Source of the DNA: Phyto melanocephala
Taxonomy: Eukaryota > Arthropoda > Insecta > Diptera > Rhinophoridae
Direction: 5' to 3'
Assembly (NCBI GenBank): GCA_941918925.1
Contig: OW799237.1
Location: forward strand, 88,757,015-88,821,014
Length of the DNA: 64,000 nucleotides
Shown piece by piece: positions 45,885-57,215 of this stretch (positions are counted from its first letter, which is position 1; each line of letters begins with the position of its first letter). The notes under the pieces were generated by a model. The model was not told where the DNA came from. It worked only from the letters and a program-made list of their open reading frames with translations, and ran no database searches. The translations under genes and the position numbers were made by a program.

Positions 45885-47212
45885 TACTGTTCCTGCCAAC
45901 TGAAGGCATGCAAAAATAGTCCCAATACCTAAATCTAACACTGAGTTTCTAGCTAAATGCTATTTTATGTTTTCTGTTTAAGGTTATTGAATTGATTATG
46001 CATTTACAAATAAGCGGTTTTATTGAAAAAAAAAATACTCTTGTTTGTTAAACAATCTGGCTTTCGTACGAGTCACAGTTGTACTACAGTAAGTAGTTTT
46101 TGATGTCACTGAAAATTTACGTCAAAATCTTAATAATGGCCAAATTTCGGTTCTGGTTCTTCTTGATCACTCGAAGGCTTTCGATACTGTGGCTCATGCT
46201 ACATTAATGTGGAAAATCAAGGACTTCTTTAACTTTTCCTCAACATCTGCTAAACTTATATCTTCATATTTTTGTGGTCGTTCTTAAATGATAAATTCTT
46301 CTCCTTGCTCTTACAAAAGGAGTGCCACAAGGATCAATTACACTGTGGAACAAATTAACTTTTGCTAACCTGAATTTGTTCCACAGTGTTATTTGACCTC
46401 TGTTATTTTTCCCGTATATTAACGATTTGCCTAATCAGATATCCTTTTGCAAATTACATATTTATGTTGATGACTTACAGCTTTATTTAAGTAGCTCGTT
46501 ATAAATGATTAAATCTAATGTTGAAAAGCTAAATTCCGATCTGCATAGAATTCACCTATTGGCGACTGCAAATGGCCTCTGCCTGAATCGTACCAAATCA
46601 AAATGTATTGTTATTCACAATAAAAGAGTTGTAACAACTATAAATGATGACATCACGTCCAAGCATCTGGGAATTATATGCAATAGTTATCTAGCTTGGA
46701 CTAATCACATTAACACTCTCGTGGCCCAAGTCTACAGCAAACTAAGATCTCTGTGGCCAACACATAATTATACTCCTCTCAAAATCCGCATTAAGCTTGC
46801 TAAATCTTATTTAATCCCCAACCTTGCGTACGGCTGCAAACTTTTTGTTAATTTTGACATGGCCAGTATGCATGCCAGTGGTTTTTAACAACATCGTTTG
46901 GTATGTCTTTGGACTAAAAAGACTTGATTGCACTTATTCCTTTGCCAAATTACTTCTGGGGGTCTCCATCGAAAACTTTTTCAAGTTTAGAATTCTTCTT
47001 CTGACTCATAATATAATATATAATCAAACACTTTCCTATTTGTTTGACAACTTACGTTTTGTCAGATCGCCAAGGGGCAGAAGTCTCGTTACACCTAAGC
47101 TAAGGTATCTCGTATCTGAATGGCGATTTTGAGTTAATAGTACTTGTTTTTGCAATTCTCGACCACCAAACCAACAAGTTAATAGCAACGTAAATAGCAT
47201 TCCTATACTTTA
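45885..47212 (+). mobile_element. Jockey/CR1-type LINE, RT fragment
   Basis: The segment begins near the KIVPIPKSN-type RT start. It includes LDHSKAFDTVAHATL (first catalytic Asp, about 46165), GVPQGS followed by an inserted 48-bp hairpin, HIYVDDLQLYL (a YVDD box in place of YADD, about 46460) and an open frame 46505-46888 with LNSDLHRIHLLATANGLCLN and NSYLAWTNHINTLVAQVYSK. The C-terminal domain follows in another frame (46824-47132) to SEWRF and NSNVNSIPIL. Several shifts and stops make it inactive. A Helitron lies just downstream. Confidence 0.85.
46341..46388. mobile_element. 48-bp perfect hairpin insertion (mini-MITE) in the LINE RT
   Basis: CACTGTGGAACAAATT (46341-46356) is the exact reverse complement of 46373-46388, with a 16-base loop. 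TTA flanks both sides (46338-46340 and 46389-46391). It separates GVPQGSI from PLLFFPYINDLP, two adjacent blocks that are contiguous in intact LINE RTs. It is therefore an insertion, not part of the gene. The TTA duplication is of the TWA type seen for Harbinger elements. Confidence 0.85.
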
Positions 47213-47243
47213 ATTATAAGATATATTCGTGTTGTGTAGGAAA

Positions 47244-47640
47244 CTAGCCATGTCCGGCGCGCGTTGCAACACCCCTTAATGAATAAAAATGCATTCTGAA
47301 TTTTAATTGAATATCAAGTGCAAGAAGCTACAAATTATAACTTTTTTTTAATGGGCGTGGCACTGCTCACTTTTCTTATAACGAAACTGTATAGTCATGA
47401 CAGCTCAATATGTGTGCAAAGTTTCAAAAAAATCGATCTAGTGCAAGTAGCTAAAAATTATAACTTATTTTTTATGGGCGTAGCACCGCCCACTTTTTCC
47501 ACCCATAAACACTCCCTGGAATGTGTACAACAACTTGCCAAAGTTTGAGTCCGATCGACTTACAGTTTCAGAGTCTATAACTAACACACACAAACACAAA
47601 CACACACACACACACACACAGAGTTTCACGATTAATAAAT
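47244..47640 (-). mobile_element. Non-autonomous Helitron, GGGCGTGGC-block family, copy 1
   Basis: Plus-strand start CTAGCCATGTCCGGCGCGCG is the reverse complement of a Helitron 3' end (CTAG terminus). The body holds two ATGGGCGTGGCAC-type blocks (about 47352 and 47473), each followed by GCAAAGTTTCA/TTGAGTCCGATCG wording, and ends in a CA run (47583-47622) then GAGTTTCACG. The 5' end is damaged. Same family as 55025-55755. Confidence 0.65.
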
Positions 47641-48528
47641 AAATAAAATAAGTGAATAATCTACAGCACAATCAGATAATAAAAATTTTTATCACAACTG
47701 AAACCAAATCAATTTGAAGTTAACCAAAAAGCCCCCTTTTTAATTTCTTAATTCAAGGTGCGTAAAAAAGCGATAGAAAAACTTTTTAATGCCAATTTTC
47801 ACCTCAACACATAAATGAACTTTCTCTTTCTTTATTTGTTGTTGTAACTTTGTTTTTTACCACTTGCTAACAGCAACGACTACTAAACTGCGGTGTGTAA
47901 GCAGCATTATTTTACTATACCTCAAACACAGGCCCACACACTATTTATTTTACCTAACAGAATGCTAGACAAGTATGCCTTTAAGCCATACATACATACT
48001 TGTATCTTGTAAATATGTAGAATAATTTTAAATCTTAAATTTCCATTCATGTGCGTAAATTATGATGGCTATGGCAGAGAAGAAGCTTTTAAAAGTTAAA
48101 AAGGAATAGAGGGAAAAAATAAATTAAAAAATTGAGGTCCCAGCAAACTCCTACTGGCATAAACAAATTTATAAATAACGAGAAATAAAAACAAAATACG
48201 TCAAGAAGGTGAAAAAAAACGAACTGTTGAGAATATTAAACAGTTAAGGAAACATTAAAAAAAAAATCAGACAAGAACAACAACAACAATATCGAAATAA
48301 AAGTAAAAGAAAACAACATAAACGTGATAGAGTTGGGTGTTGTGTCGAAAGTGCAAAGCAACGGAAAGTACAAGGAGGAAAAGTGAAGACAAAAAAAATA
48401 AAGAAAATAGCATCAAAGTAATGAAATAAATGCGTTAAGAATAAGTAGTTATTAAAAAGACAGTGTTTTTGGTCAAGCGAAAATTCGCAGCTTTTATTCA
48501 TTTGAAAATAAATACTCACTATAAGTAA
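47641..48528. other. AT-rich spacer
   Basis: No gene recognised. An open minus-strand frame at 48244-48519 encodes low-complexity Phe/Leu-rich sequence opposite A-rich DNA and is not considered coding. Confidence 0.35.
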
Positions 48529-48530
48529 TA

Positions 48531-49718
48531 CAGGGTGTCTGGTGGGAAATTTATATTTTTAAATACGGTTATTTCAAGTTTCAAGTAATAAACGTTGCGG
48601 AGGGAGGTTGGCGCCGTTGCCGCAGTGGTCGAATCACCATCGCGCGTTCGCTGTGGAGTCGTTTTTTAAGAGCAATGATTCTTACGTAATTGTTCGTCGA
48701 CAATTTTGTTCAACGTTCGGTATTTGGCGAATACGTGATGGACTGAGTGTAAATTTAGTTCGTTTGTGGGTGCAGATTCGGCGCAACTGCTTCAGCTATG
48801 AATAAGCCACGGCCGGGGCCCAGTCGATCTTCGAGGACTCCCAAAAACTTTGAAGTGATTGAAAGCAGTTTACGTGAAAATCCACGACTTTCAATATGGA
48901 AAAAAGCAGCCTCACTGGGACTTTCAAGAGCGATTATTCGTTAAATTATAAGGAAAGGATCTGAAGTTCTATCTTTTTAAAATTCAAATCGTTCAAGAAC
49001 TGAAACAAAGTGACTTTGATTTACGCAAAAACTTTTGTGAAACGATGCTGGAGCGTTTTTGCACTATAAAGCCAATTTTTTGGAGGGACGTCAACAATCA
49101 AAACTGCCGTTACTGGCTTCAAAAAAACCCGCAACCCTCGATTGAAACATCAAAAATCATTGCATTGTCCCACTGCTACTGTTTAATGTGCCTTATCTAC
49201 GATGAGATAATTGCAGCATTTTTTTTTCGAAAATTCTTGAGGCCAGGCGACGCATGTCAACGGTGAAAATGATCCACGTATGATAACGGATTTTTTTTGC
49301 CAAACCTGCAAGCTCATCCATCGTACTCTTCACAAAAGTGGTTTCAACAGGATGGGGCGACTGTACACACAGCCAGAGCTTCGACGAATTTGCTTCGGGA
49401 AAATTTCTCCCAAAAAACTGATCAGTCACTTTGGGGACATCCCATGGCCACCGAGGTCGCCCGATCTAACTCCCATGATCTCTTGTGGCTTGAAAGGAAA
49501 ATATTCATCGAGAAATCAGCTCAATTGAACAAAGTTTACTGCAGCTTGTGTCGCAAAACACAAGGCTCCGTTTTGAACAGTGTCTTCAACTAGACGGAAG
49601 ACATCGGGATGACATACTCTTTAAAAATAAAATCCACATTTCCATTTAAAAAACTTTGTGTCAGTTATTACGTTTTTAATTTAAGTTTGAAAATATAAAT
49701 CTGCCATCAGACACCTTG
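48531..49718 (+). mobile_element. Mariner-like (DD41D type) element, CAGGGTGTCTGGTGGG family
   Basis: The most complete mariner here (1188 bp). Ends CAGGGTGTCTGGTGGGAAAT (48531) and GCCATCAGACACCTTG (ending 49718) are inverted and flanked by TA. The protein runs from a helix-turn-helix part (NDSYVIVRRQFCSTFGIWRI) through RPGPSRSSRTPKNFEVIESS and SIWKKAASLGLSR. Then come NCRYWLQKNPQPSIETS and WFQQDGATVHTARASTNLLR with the second Asp, and SPDLTP with the third region in a shifted frame. The first catalytic Asp sits in a damaged stretch. At least four frameshifts or stops prevent activity. Confidence 0.88.
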
Positions 49719-49789
49719 TACATACAATACATATTACCTTGAAGAAGCTACTCATTGTTTGTTAGTGAAAAACTGGTATAAAATTTTTA

Positions 49790-50060
49790 TTAATTCAAAA
49801 TCTTTATTGTAAATGTAATTAAATTAATAAAAAAATTTTTTGAAAATATAATTAATTTTTATTAATTTTTTATTACTGATATAACCGATATATTTGTACT
49901 ATTTTTTTAATTTAAATTATTAATTCCAACTAAATTAATATCGAACTCTGTGCGCGAAATTTATTTTGATTCGATATTATTTTGATAATTAGAGCAAAAT
50001 TAAATTAAATTTTTAATGATAATATTAATTTCATAGTTGAAACTTATATTCATTTCCTAA
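49790..50060. repeat. AT-rich CACAG-family repeat, partial copy 3
   Basis: TTTTTATTACTGATATAACC, ATTATTTTGATAATTAGAGC and TAATATTAATTTCATAGTTG align with the right half of the elements at 17874-18852 and 51732-53007. The CTGTG end is lost here. Confidence 0.5.
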
Positions 50061-50520
50061 ATTATGTGCCGAAATTATGTGCCTGAGCTATGAAAACAAG
50101 ATGTCCTTTATTTGAAAGAAGATTTTTTTTTTTTTTAAGGTTTAACCTAAAATATTACGATATGAAATTTACTTTTAAAAATTAATTATTTACAAATCCT
50201 CCAGTAGTGATTGAAACCCTTTCAAACTAAATTACAAAACTGATGAATTGATTGTCTTGAAGATCATCGATTACAAAAGAGCTGATCATACACGATGTTG
50301 CTAGTAGCTCGTGTTTGGCAATATAGTCTTTGATCAGTGACGTAGCTAACAGTTATTAAAATTAGTATTTATATTATTCAAAATACTTAAACTACGTACA
50401 ATTGGCTCATTCATTACATAATTAGTTCTATGAGTAGATATATAAAATAAATCGTTAAATCTTAAATAAAGACTTAAATGGCACACGAAAATATTAAAAA
50501 TTAAACAAATATTCGCAATC
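50061..50520. other. AT-rich spacer
   Basis: No gene recognised. Confidence 0.3.
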
Positions 50521-50524
50521 AATA

Positions 50525-51420
50525 AAACCATTTATTAATTTAAAAATTATCATAAAGGAATGCAAAGATCTTCTTAAATAAAAAGGTTTTAAACCCAAAA
50601 GCAAACAACGAGCATAATACGAGGAAGATGATAAAATAATTTCATTACCACGTACAGCAAACTTCACAAATATTTTTTGAACTCTTTCAATCCTATTTAA
50701 CAGTATTCCAATTTTAGACGTACAAAAGATTTATATAACAAATTTAATGCATAGGATCCGAAAATTCTTTACAATTCCTTCTTATAAAAGACCACATCGA
50801 ATAGACTTTAGGAATTATGTAATTAAGATGTGCTTAGAAATTTAATTCACAATCAAAAACAAGGCCAAGATCTAATATTTCATTAGCAACTTTTAAGTTT
50901 ATATTAAAAAAATTAACTTACAATTCAAAATATTACGCTTACAACAAGTAATTTGATAACATTGTTCATTATTAAATGATAAATAATTAATTGAACACCA
51001 AGAAGATATATCATTAATGCATTTTTGTAATAATGAAGCATCACCAATGGAAATAATTTCTTTGAAAACTTTAAGATCATCAGCATATAATAAGAAATCA
51101 GCACCAGAAATGAAATACTGTAAATAATTTATAAGTATTAAAAATAACAAAGGACCTAATGTACTGCCCTAAGGAACACCTGAGTTAGCAATTTATGGAA
51201 CAGATACAAAATTTTCTTACACAACTGAGTATTTTCTATTAGAAAGATAAGATTTTAATCAGCTCAAAAAAGTACCATAAAAACCGAGGTATTCCAGTTT
51301 ACGACAAAGAACATTATGTGATATCTTATCAAACTGTTTACAAATGTCCAAAAAGACCACATCAACTTGATTAATCATGTAAAATGGTCAATCAGCGGAT
51401 TAGATTTCTAGTAAGTACAT
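50525..51420 (-). mobile_element. Jockey/CR1-type LINE RT fragment, minus strand
   Basis: On the minus strand DVVFLDICKQFDKISHNVLC (first catalytic block, about 51300-51360) is followed by YLGFYGTFLS, KSYLSNRKYS, a GVP-GSTLGPLLFLI block (about 51165) and LLYADDLKVFK, the catalytic YADD box, inside an open frame at 50899-51150 that continues SWCSINYLSFNNEQC. Downstream the C-terminal domain is riddled with stops. 5' truncated. Different from the plus-strand LINE at 45885 in wording and tail. Confidence 0.8.
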
Positions 51421-51589
51421 AAAGCTGAAACAGACTTTGATCTTAATAAATATCATAAACAGCTTGAACTTTATTGCAGATGGGACTGAAGTAAATTTTC
51501 CTTGCAGCCGGATATATTCTAAAGAATTCTAACTTTAATATGTAAGTAATTATTTGAATTATTTCCCTTCGTTTGATAAACATTTTTTA

Positions 51590-51728
51590 AGCGTACAATT
51601 TCTTGGTGAATCTAGGTCTAGGATGCACGCTCTTTACTTTTAAAAATATTACGTTTATGTATGCCACTAGTTCCCTCGCGAAGGGGTAGTCATCTTGTCG
51701 CGATGCGAGGGCCTAACCTAACCTAACC
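51590..51728 (+). mobile_element. LINE 3' end with CCTAACC tail
   Basis: Ends GATGCGAGGGCCTAACCTAA with two more CCTAA units. The preceding CCCTCGCGAAGGGG / GCGATGCGAGGG forms a small stem. It resembles the 3' UTR of the CCTAACC-tailed LINEs but coding sequence upstream is not secure. It sits at the left edge of the AT-rich repeat at 51732. Confidence 0.45.
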
Positions 51729-51731
51729 TTG

Positions 51732-53007
51732 TATTTTTGTATGTTAAAGATATACTAAAAATAAATATTTCTATATTCTTTTCGGTTTATTTTATTTAAA
51801 ACAGCTTCAATAATATATATTTTTGATACAAAAAATTCTTTATTTTAATTAGCCACAAATTTCAATTAAAGGCGTGATTAATTTAATTAAAAACATTTTA
51901 AAAAATTCTAGAAATTTAAATTAATTTTTTTGTTACTTTTTTAATTGATATTTTTTGCAATATACTTTCATATAAAAATATTAATTTTCATATAATTAAT
52001 AATGGGTGATTCAAGTAGAGAAGCTATTTTCAATAGCCTTTTTTGGCATATCACGTGCGAGTCGTGTCATGTTATTTTTGTTTAGTATTGTTTGGCATTT
52101 CATAATGGAAAGACTTACGCCTCAACAACGTTTACAAATCGTTCAACTTTATTAAGAAAATTCATTTTCTGTGAGGAATGTGTTTCGTACACTTCGTTCA
52201 ACTTATGGTCAACATAATCGGCCTACTGAGCGTACTATTCGCAGCACCATCATCCATTTTGAGACCCAGCATTCATTATTGGATAATATTCGACCGAATA
52301 GACCACGTCCAGCACGCTGGGGCCGGTGAAATCATCGGTCCATATTTCTTTAAAAATAATGATGGTGCGAACGTAACCGTCAATAGCGGCAGTTATCGTG
52401 CCATGATAACCGACTATTTGATGCCTGAAATTGAAGCTTGTGATCTCGGCGACATTTGGTTTCAGCAAGACGGTGCCACTTCCCACACATCGCATCAATC
52501 AATGGATTTATTGAGAGAACACTTTGGTGAGCACATAATTTCACGTTCTGACCGGTCGATTGGCCACCAAGATCGTGTGATATCACACCATTAGACTGTT
52601 TCCTGTGGGGATATGTTAAGTCTAAAGCTTATGCGGACAAGCTCGCTTTGATTCAGGCCTTGGAGGAAAACATCACGCGTGTCATTCGCCAGTTACCAGT
52701 CCAAATGCTCGAACGAGTCATCGAAAGTTGGACTCAACGGATGGACCATCTGCGACGTAGCAACGGCCAACATTTGATAGACATAATCTTCAAAAAATAA
52801 ATGCCAAAGAATGTTTTTTCAAATGATTATAAACATTCCCCATTAAATTTAAATTTTCTGTGTTTTTTTTTTCTTTAAAAAAGTAGGGAACCTCAAAATG
52901 GATCACGCTTTATTTAATATCATTTTGATGTTTGGAGCAAATTCAAATAAAATTTTAATTAATAGTATTAATTTCGTAATTGAAATTCATATTTATTTTT
53001 ATCTGTG
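51732..53007. mobile_element. AT-rich CACAG-family element, copy 2, split by a mariner
   Basis: The right end ATTTATTTTTATCTGTG (to 53007, followed by TA) and the internal TTAATTTTCATATAATTAAT match copy 1 at 18721-18852. The match breaks at 52001 and resumes at about 52917 with TATCATTTTGATG, exactly where copy 1 is continuous, so the mariner at 52002-52914 is an insertion. The left end is missing, the element starting directly after the CCTAACC tail. Confidence 0.65.
52002..52914 (+). mobile_element. Mariner-like (DD41D type) element in the AT-rich repeat
   Basis: Borders are set by comparison with the empty site at 18740-18756; TA flanks both sides. The ends (GGGTGATTCAAGTAGAG and CCTCAAAATGGATCACGC) are imperfect inverted repeats. 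The protein starts MERLTPQQRLQIVQLY at about 52105, has a stop, continues NVFRTLRSTYGQHNRP through TIIHFETQHSLLDNIRPNRP, and is then joined by deletion to IGPYFFKNNDGANVTVNSGS. WFQQDGATSHTSHQSMDLLR carries the second Asp. The C-terminus (LERVIESWTQRMDHLRRSNG) lies in a shifted frame to a TAA at 52798-52800. The first Asp block is deleted. Confidence 0.85.
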
Positions 53008-53009
53008 TA

Positions 53010-54170
53010 TGCAATTTTTCTCACGACATTTGAAAAATAATTTACGTTTTTTATTTTTTTATTTAAACTTCCACTGTATTAAACACAGTACTCACGTTTG
53101 TTTATTATTAATCGCAACATCCTTATAAACTCGTCACTTGCTGGAGGATGTGAAAATTTATATACAACATAAGTACATACATACTACCATACATATTTAT
53201 ATGTTTGTATGTGTGTATATGCCTTTTTGCTTGCTTGTTGTGTTGTGATATATTAAAAGCAAAGTGTTGTGTACATCTTATTTTACCACTACATTTTTAA
53301 TACAGTAGTAACAGTTAAAGGCACATACAAATACAATTAAACATATACATAATGAATCACATTCACACGCACACACACATGCTTACACAAACAAGAACAC
53401 AGATAAAAAAATGTGTTTTAACACATTAACAAATAAACAAGTGTAGGGCTAAGATGAAGAACATATTTGATGTTGCTGTTACTGTGTAATTTTGTTGGCT
53501 TAGTGTAAGTATGTATGGTTGTAATAAAGAGTAAAAATGTATAAGTTTATTAAAAACATCGAACCAGTAAGTCAGCCAAACGGCCAGCCTGGCAGGCAGT
53601 CACTCAGTTAGTGAAGCTAACAACAATAACAATAATAATAATAGTAAAAACAACAGCAGAAGCAGCTGTTGTTATTATTACTATGTGTTTTATATCCTGT
53701 ACTCATACACACACATGCTAATACATATATTGCCTCACACAGTTAGTAAGAAATAGACTGGCGCCAAATTTGTGGCTGACTTAACAGATTTTCATCAAAG
53801 ATGAAAGCACACGACATAAAAACAGCAACAATTTATTTACATATAAAAAAGCATAAGTGGGCACTTTTGCTTGTATCGAGTTATGTATGCACCCTACCAT
53901 TGAATTATTATTTTTTTGGGGGGTTTAAAAATTCAATTCATTAAATGCCTTTTTTTGTAATTTAAAAAATATTAAAGAATAATTTAGTTTCTGTTTTATC
54001 TTTAATAAATATTTGTCCACTATTTATCAGTTAAAATATTTGTTTCCGGTTTCTCGTAGTATTTCAACCGGACCTATAAATTCGCCTGATAATGCTTCAG
54101 AAAAAGCACTAAATACATAAATGAGGATGAAAAAAAACGTCCATAAACAATTCTTTAACATTAACTTTAG
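53010..54170. other. AT-rich spacer
   Basis: No gene. Contains CATA/CACA-rich runs near 53170-53215 and 53350-53400 and CAATAATAATAATAG at about 53630. Confidence 0.35.
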
Positions 54171-54172
54171 GT

Positions 54173-54372
54173 CTGCATACATTGGACCACTTGTTGGAAT
54201 GTCGAAAGCAGGAGAAGAGAATTATCATTGAACATGACAACCAGTATATAAACACGTGCGTCGCATGGATGTGAACTCTTCTTTGGTGCTTGAGTGTGTT
54301 TTAAAGCTCAATAAATGTGCCTCTACAAATGAAGATTCACCGATGGGCATGTAGCCATAGCTAGGATTGATT
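54173..54372 (+). mobile_element. LINE family A, short internal fragment
   Basis: CTGCATACATTGGACCACTT to AGCCATAGCTAGGATTGA matches 58333-58543 and 8760-8968 (RNase H region). A short deletion removes the bases after GACAACCAG. Both ends are truncated, unusual for a simple LINE insertion, so later deletion is likely. Confidence 0.7.
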
Positions 54373-55024
54373 GATTTACATTTGGTTTTGTTACTTTTTG
54401 TTGCTCTAAAACTACAGTATCATGTGGCGTTTGAAAAATTAAGTTTAAATAAATATGGCTCAAAATTAAATCGACGGCAGTAACTTTATTCTAATTTTTT
54501 ATTGCGCCAAAGCAACGATTGTTTGTCAATGTATGAATTTTTAATGAAAATATGGCAACATCGTTGAGCGAGGATGTTGCCTAAAATATAAGTAAAATAA
54601 AATCTGAAAAAAATAGATAAAATAAAATAGATGGAACAAATAGATATTGCGATTTAATTCTGCGGCGTATTTTAAATGTCAATTTGTATGGGAAACAACG
54701 TTACGTCCTCATTCTATTTAATCACTTAAATAGATTCTATCATCTTACGACTGCTTTCTACAAAGAGCTTTTAGCCACTAAAACTTGCCAAAACAAGAAA
54801 TAAGGCAACTTAGAAGCGCACTATTCGAAATGACTTTTATCGCTCGACCTGTGTGTGCAACTGTTCTGTGCTGTTGTAATCACATGACCTCTAGTTCAAA
54901 TTCATCAGTTTGAGGCAATAAAAAATCTGTGAATCATGGCTCTGTATCTCTTTATACTCTGCGAATACATATAAAATTTCTATTGCCAGAATTATAACTT
55001 GTTAGTTCTGACTTTATATTTATA
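54373..55024. other. Spacer
   Basis: No gene or element recognised. Confidence 0.3.
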
Positions 55025-55755
55025 CTAGCCAAACCCGGCGCGCGTTGCTACGCCCCTTAATGAATCAATTTGCATTCTGAATTTTTATTGAATATCAAGT
55101 GCAAAAACCTAAAAACTTTTCTAATAACGAAATTGTAAAGTCAAAACAGCTCAATATGTGTGCAAAGTTTCAGAAAAATCGGTCCAGTGCATGTACTTCA
55201 AAATGATACCTTTTTTTTTTATGGGCGTGGCACTGCCCACTTTTCTAATCACGATATTGTAAAGTCATGACAGCTTAGTGTGTGTGCAAAGTTTTAGAAA
55301 AATCGGTCTAGTGAAAGTTCCTCAAACTTATAACTTTTGTTTATGGGCGTGGCCCTGCCCACTTTTCTAATCACGAAATTATAAAGTCATGACAGCCCAA
55401 TATGTGTGCAAAGTTTCAGAGAAATCGGTCCAGTGCAAGAACCTCAAAATTAAAACTTTTTTAGAGATGTGGCCCCGCCCACTTTTCTTATCACGAAATT
55501 ATTTAGTCATGACAGCTCGATATGTGTGCAAAGTTTCAGAAAAATCGGTCAAGTGCAAGTAGCTAAAACTGATAACTAATTTTTATGGGCGTGGCTCCGC
55601 CCACTTTTTTCCACCCATAAACACTCCCTGGTATGTGTCCAAAAACTTGCCAAAGTTTGAGTCCGATCGGTTTTACAGTTTCGGAGTCTATAGCTAACAC
55701 ACACACACACACACACACAGAGTTTCAGTTTTATATATATAGATAGATAGATAGA
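55025..55755 (-). mobile_element. Non-autonomous Helitron with 122-bp tandem blocks, copy 2
   Basis: Plus-strand start CTAGCCAAACCCGGCGCGCG is the reverse complement of a CTAG-terminated Helitron 3' end. The other end, read on the minus strand, is TCTATCTATCTATATATATA, a typical TC start. The body contains four tandem units of about 122 bp, recognisable by AGTCATGACAGC at about 55263, 55386 and 55508 and a variant at 55140. Each unit carries GGGCGTGGC...GCCCAC, which can pair with itself. A CA run at 55698-55718 lies near the 5' end. No replicase gene. Confidence 0.7.
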
Positions 55756-56288
55756 TTCAGAAAAGAAATTCTGAAAATATAAATTCTACTACCACAACAA
55801 AATTATGAAGATTAGCAACAATTCTGCTGCTCACAACTGACACTGTTTTCTTTGTGCACACAGAGTTACAGTATTATTCTAGGCATTCTCGAAAATATAA
55901 GGCTCCATAATAATTACGATATAAATGGCGTAACATGCAGTGACTTTGCATTGATATAAAAGCTCTTAGAAAATAATTTGTTAATTAATTTGTTTAAATG
56001 AAAATGGGCCACACCCGAAAAAAATTTTGACTTAAAACCATCGTTGAAGCTCAGATGAGCATGAGCCAAGTTTAGACGCGACCGGCGGTTTGGGGGCAGT
56101 AAACAGTACACAATTATTGTCATGCCTATGATTTCGTTGTGATCGTTGAATTTAGTTCTTGTAGCTTAAAGCATTATGTTTCGGATTATAAATACTAACA
56201 GCAATTACAAAATATGAATATAAAATGAAGCCTTAATTACCATAAAAGAAAAATTCGAAGAAAGAACTTTGGATTGATCGTTTGTCCC
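55756..56288. other. Spacer
   Basis: No gene. A minus-strand frame at 55914-56123 has no motif. Confidence 0.3.
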
Positions 56289-56459
56289 CGTTTACACAGG
56301 GAAACATTTGGAAGGGAAACATCTGAAATTCTCTTTTGTATTTTCCTTCGCGGTCAGACAGGGAAACATTGTTGTCGAAAACATTCCATATTCTCTTCCC
56401 CACCCGTCCTTCTCTACCAAACAAAATGTTTCCCATCCAAATGTTTCCCTGTCTAAACG
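56289..56459. mobile_element. 171-bp MITE
   Basis: The first 34 bp (56289-56322, beginning CGTTTACACAGGGAAACATT) pair with the last 34 (56426-56459, ending AATGTTTCCCTGTCTAAACG) with two mismatches. A third CAGGGAAACATT copy lies inside at about 56359-56370. No coding capacity; target duplication not clear. The superfamily is unknown. Confidence 0.7.
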
Positions 56460-57213
56460 TAAATCCCCGTTGGAGTGACAGAAAACTCGGATTCCAACAC
56501 GACTAATTTTTTGGTGTCTGTCCTATGAACTGTTTTCACTTTCTATGGAAAAGACAAAGGTACAGCAGCCAATTGCATATAACCTTGCCTTCTTGACGTT
56601 TTATTAGCAACATCATTACATAGCGGCAATTTATGTCAGTTCTACGACTCCTTCCATCACTTTTTTCCGTCAAGAGCTTTTCAAAGTGAGCGGCTTAGAT
56701 GTTTAACAGCAGGCACAGAAAATAGAAAATATGAGCAAAATTTCACATTACGTTAAGATCAGTAAAAAAAACTATTCCCCTTAAACTAGTACTACGCGAA
56801 CTAAAGAAGAAGACAAGCATTTCATGGCTTATCGTCGTGTATTCAGTAAATGTTTTCCACACAAGTATAAAAAAGTTATATCATCAGCCAGCCGAGTAAA
56901 ATATTTTGAACCACCTTGCTTGTACGGTATTGTGTACGCCATTTTATTCTTAAAGTGAAATGGGTTACAAAGTGAATACTAAATTGAATATACCTCCAAA
57001 TTTATGCTGATGAAGAAAAAAAATATGAAATAGTAAAAGTGGATGAAAACAAATTTCAACAAGCACATACACAAACTTTAGTTTTCAACTCATTCCATCA
57101 CATTATAATTCTATCACATAATAAAGAAAAATTAACATAAATATAATGATATAAAAATTTCAATATTTATCTTAGTACTTGTATTAGAAATGATTAATAA
57201 TTGTGTGTACATG
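56460..57213. other. Spacer
   Basis: No gene or element recognised. Confidence 0.3.
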
Positions 57214-57215
57214 TA

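Noticed and set aside
48244..48519. Membrane protein on the minus strand
   Set aside because: The hydrophobic Phe/Leu/Cys run is the translation of A- and AAC-rich DNA on the other strand, with no start context or homology.
51700..51728. CCTAACC repeats as telomeric TTAGG DNA
   Set aside because: Only two to four units, always at the 3' end of LINE-like or SINE-like sequence, and Diptera are known to lack TTAGG telomeres.
55140..55620. CRISPR-like array
   Set aside because: The 122-bp units are contiguous tandem repeats without distinct spacers, inside a Helitron, in a eukaryotic genome.
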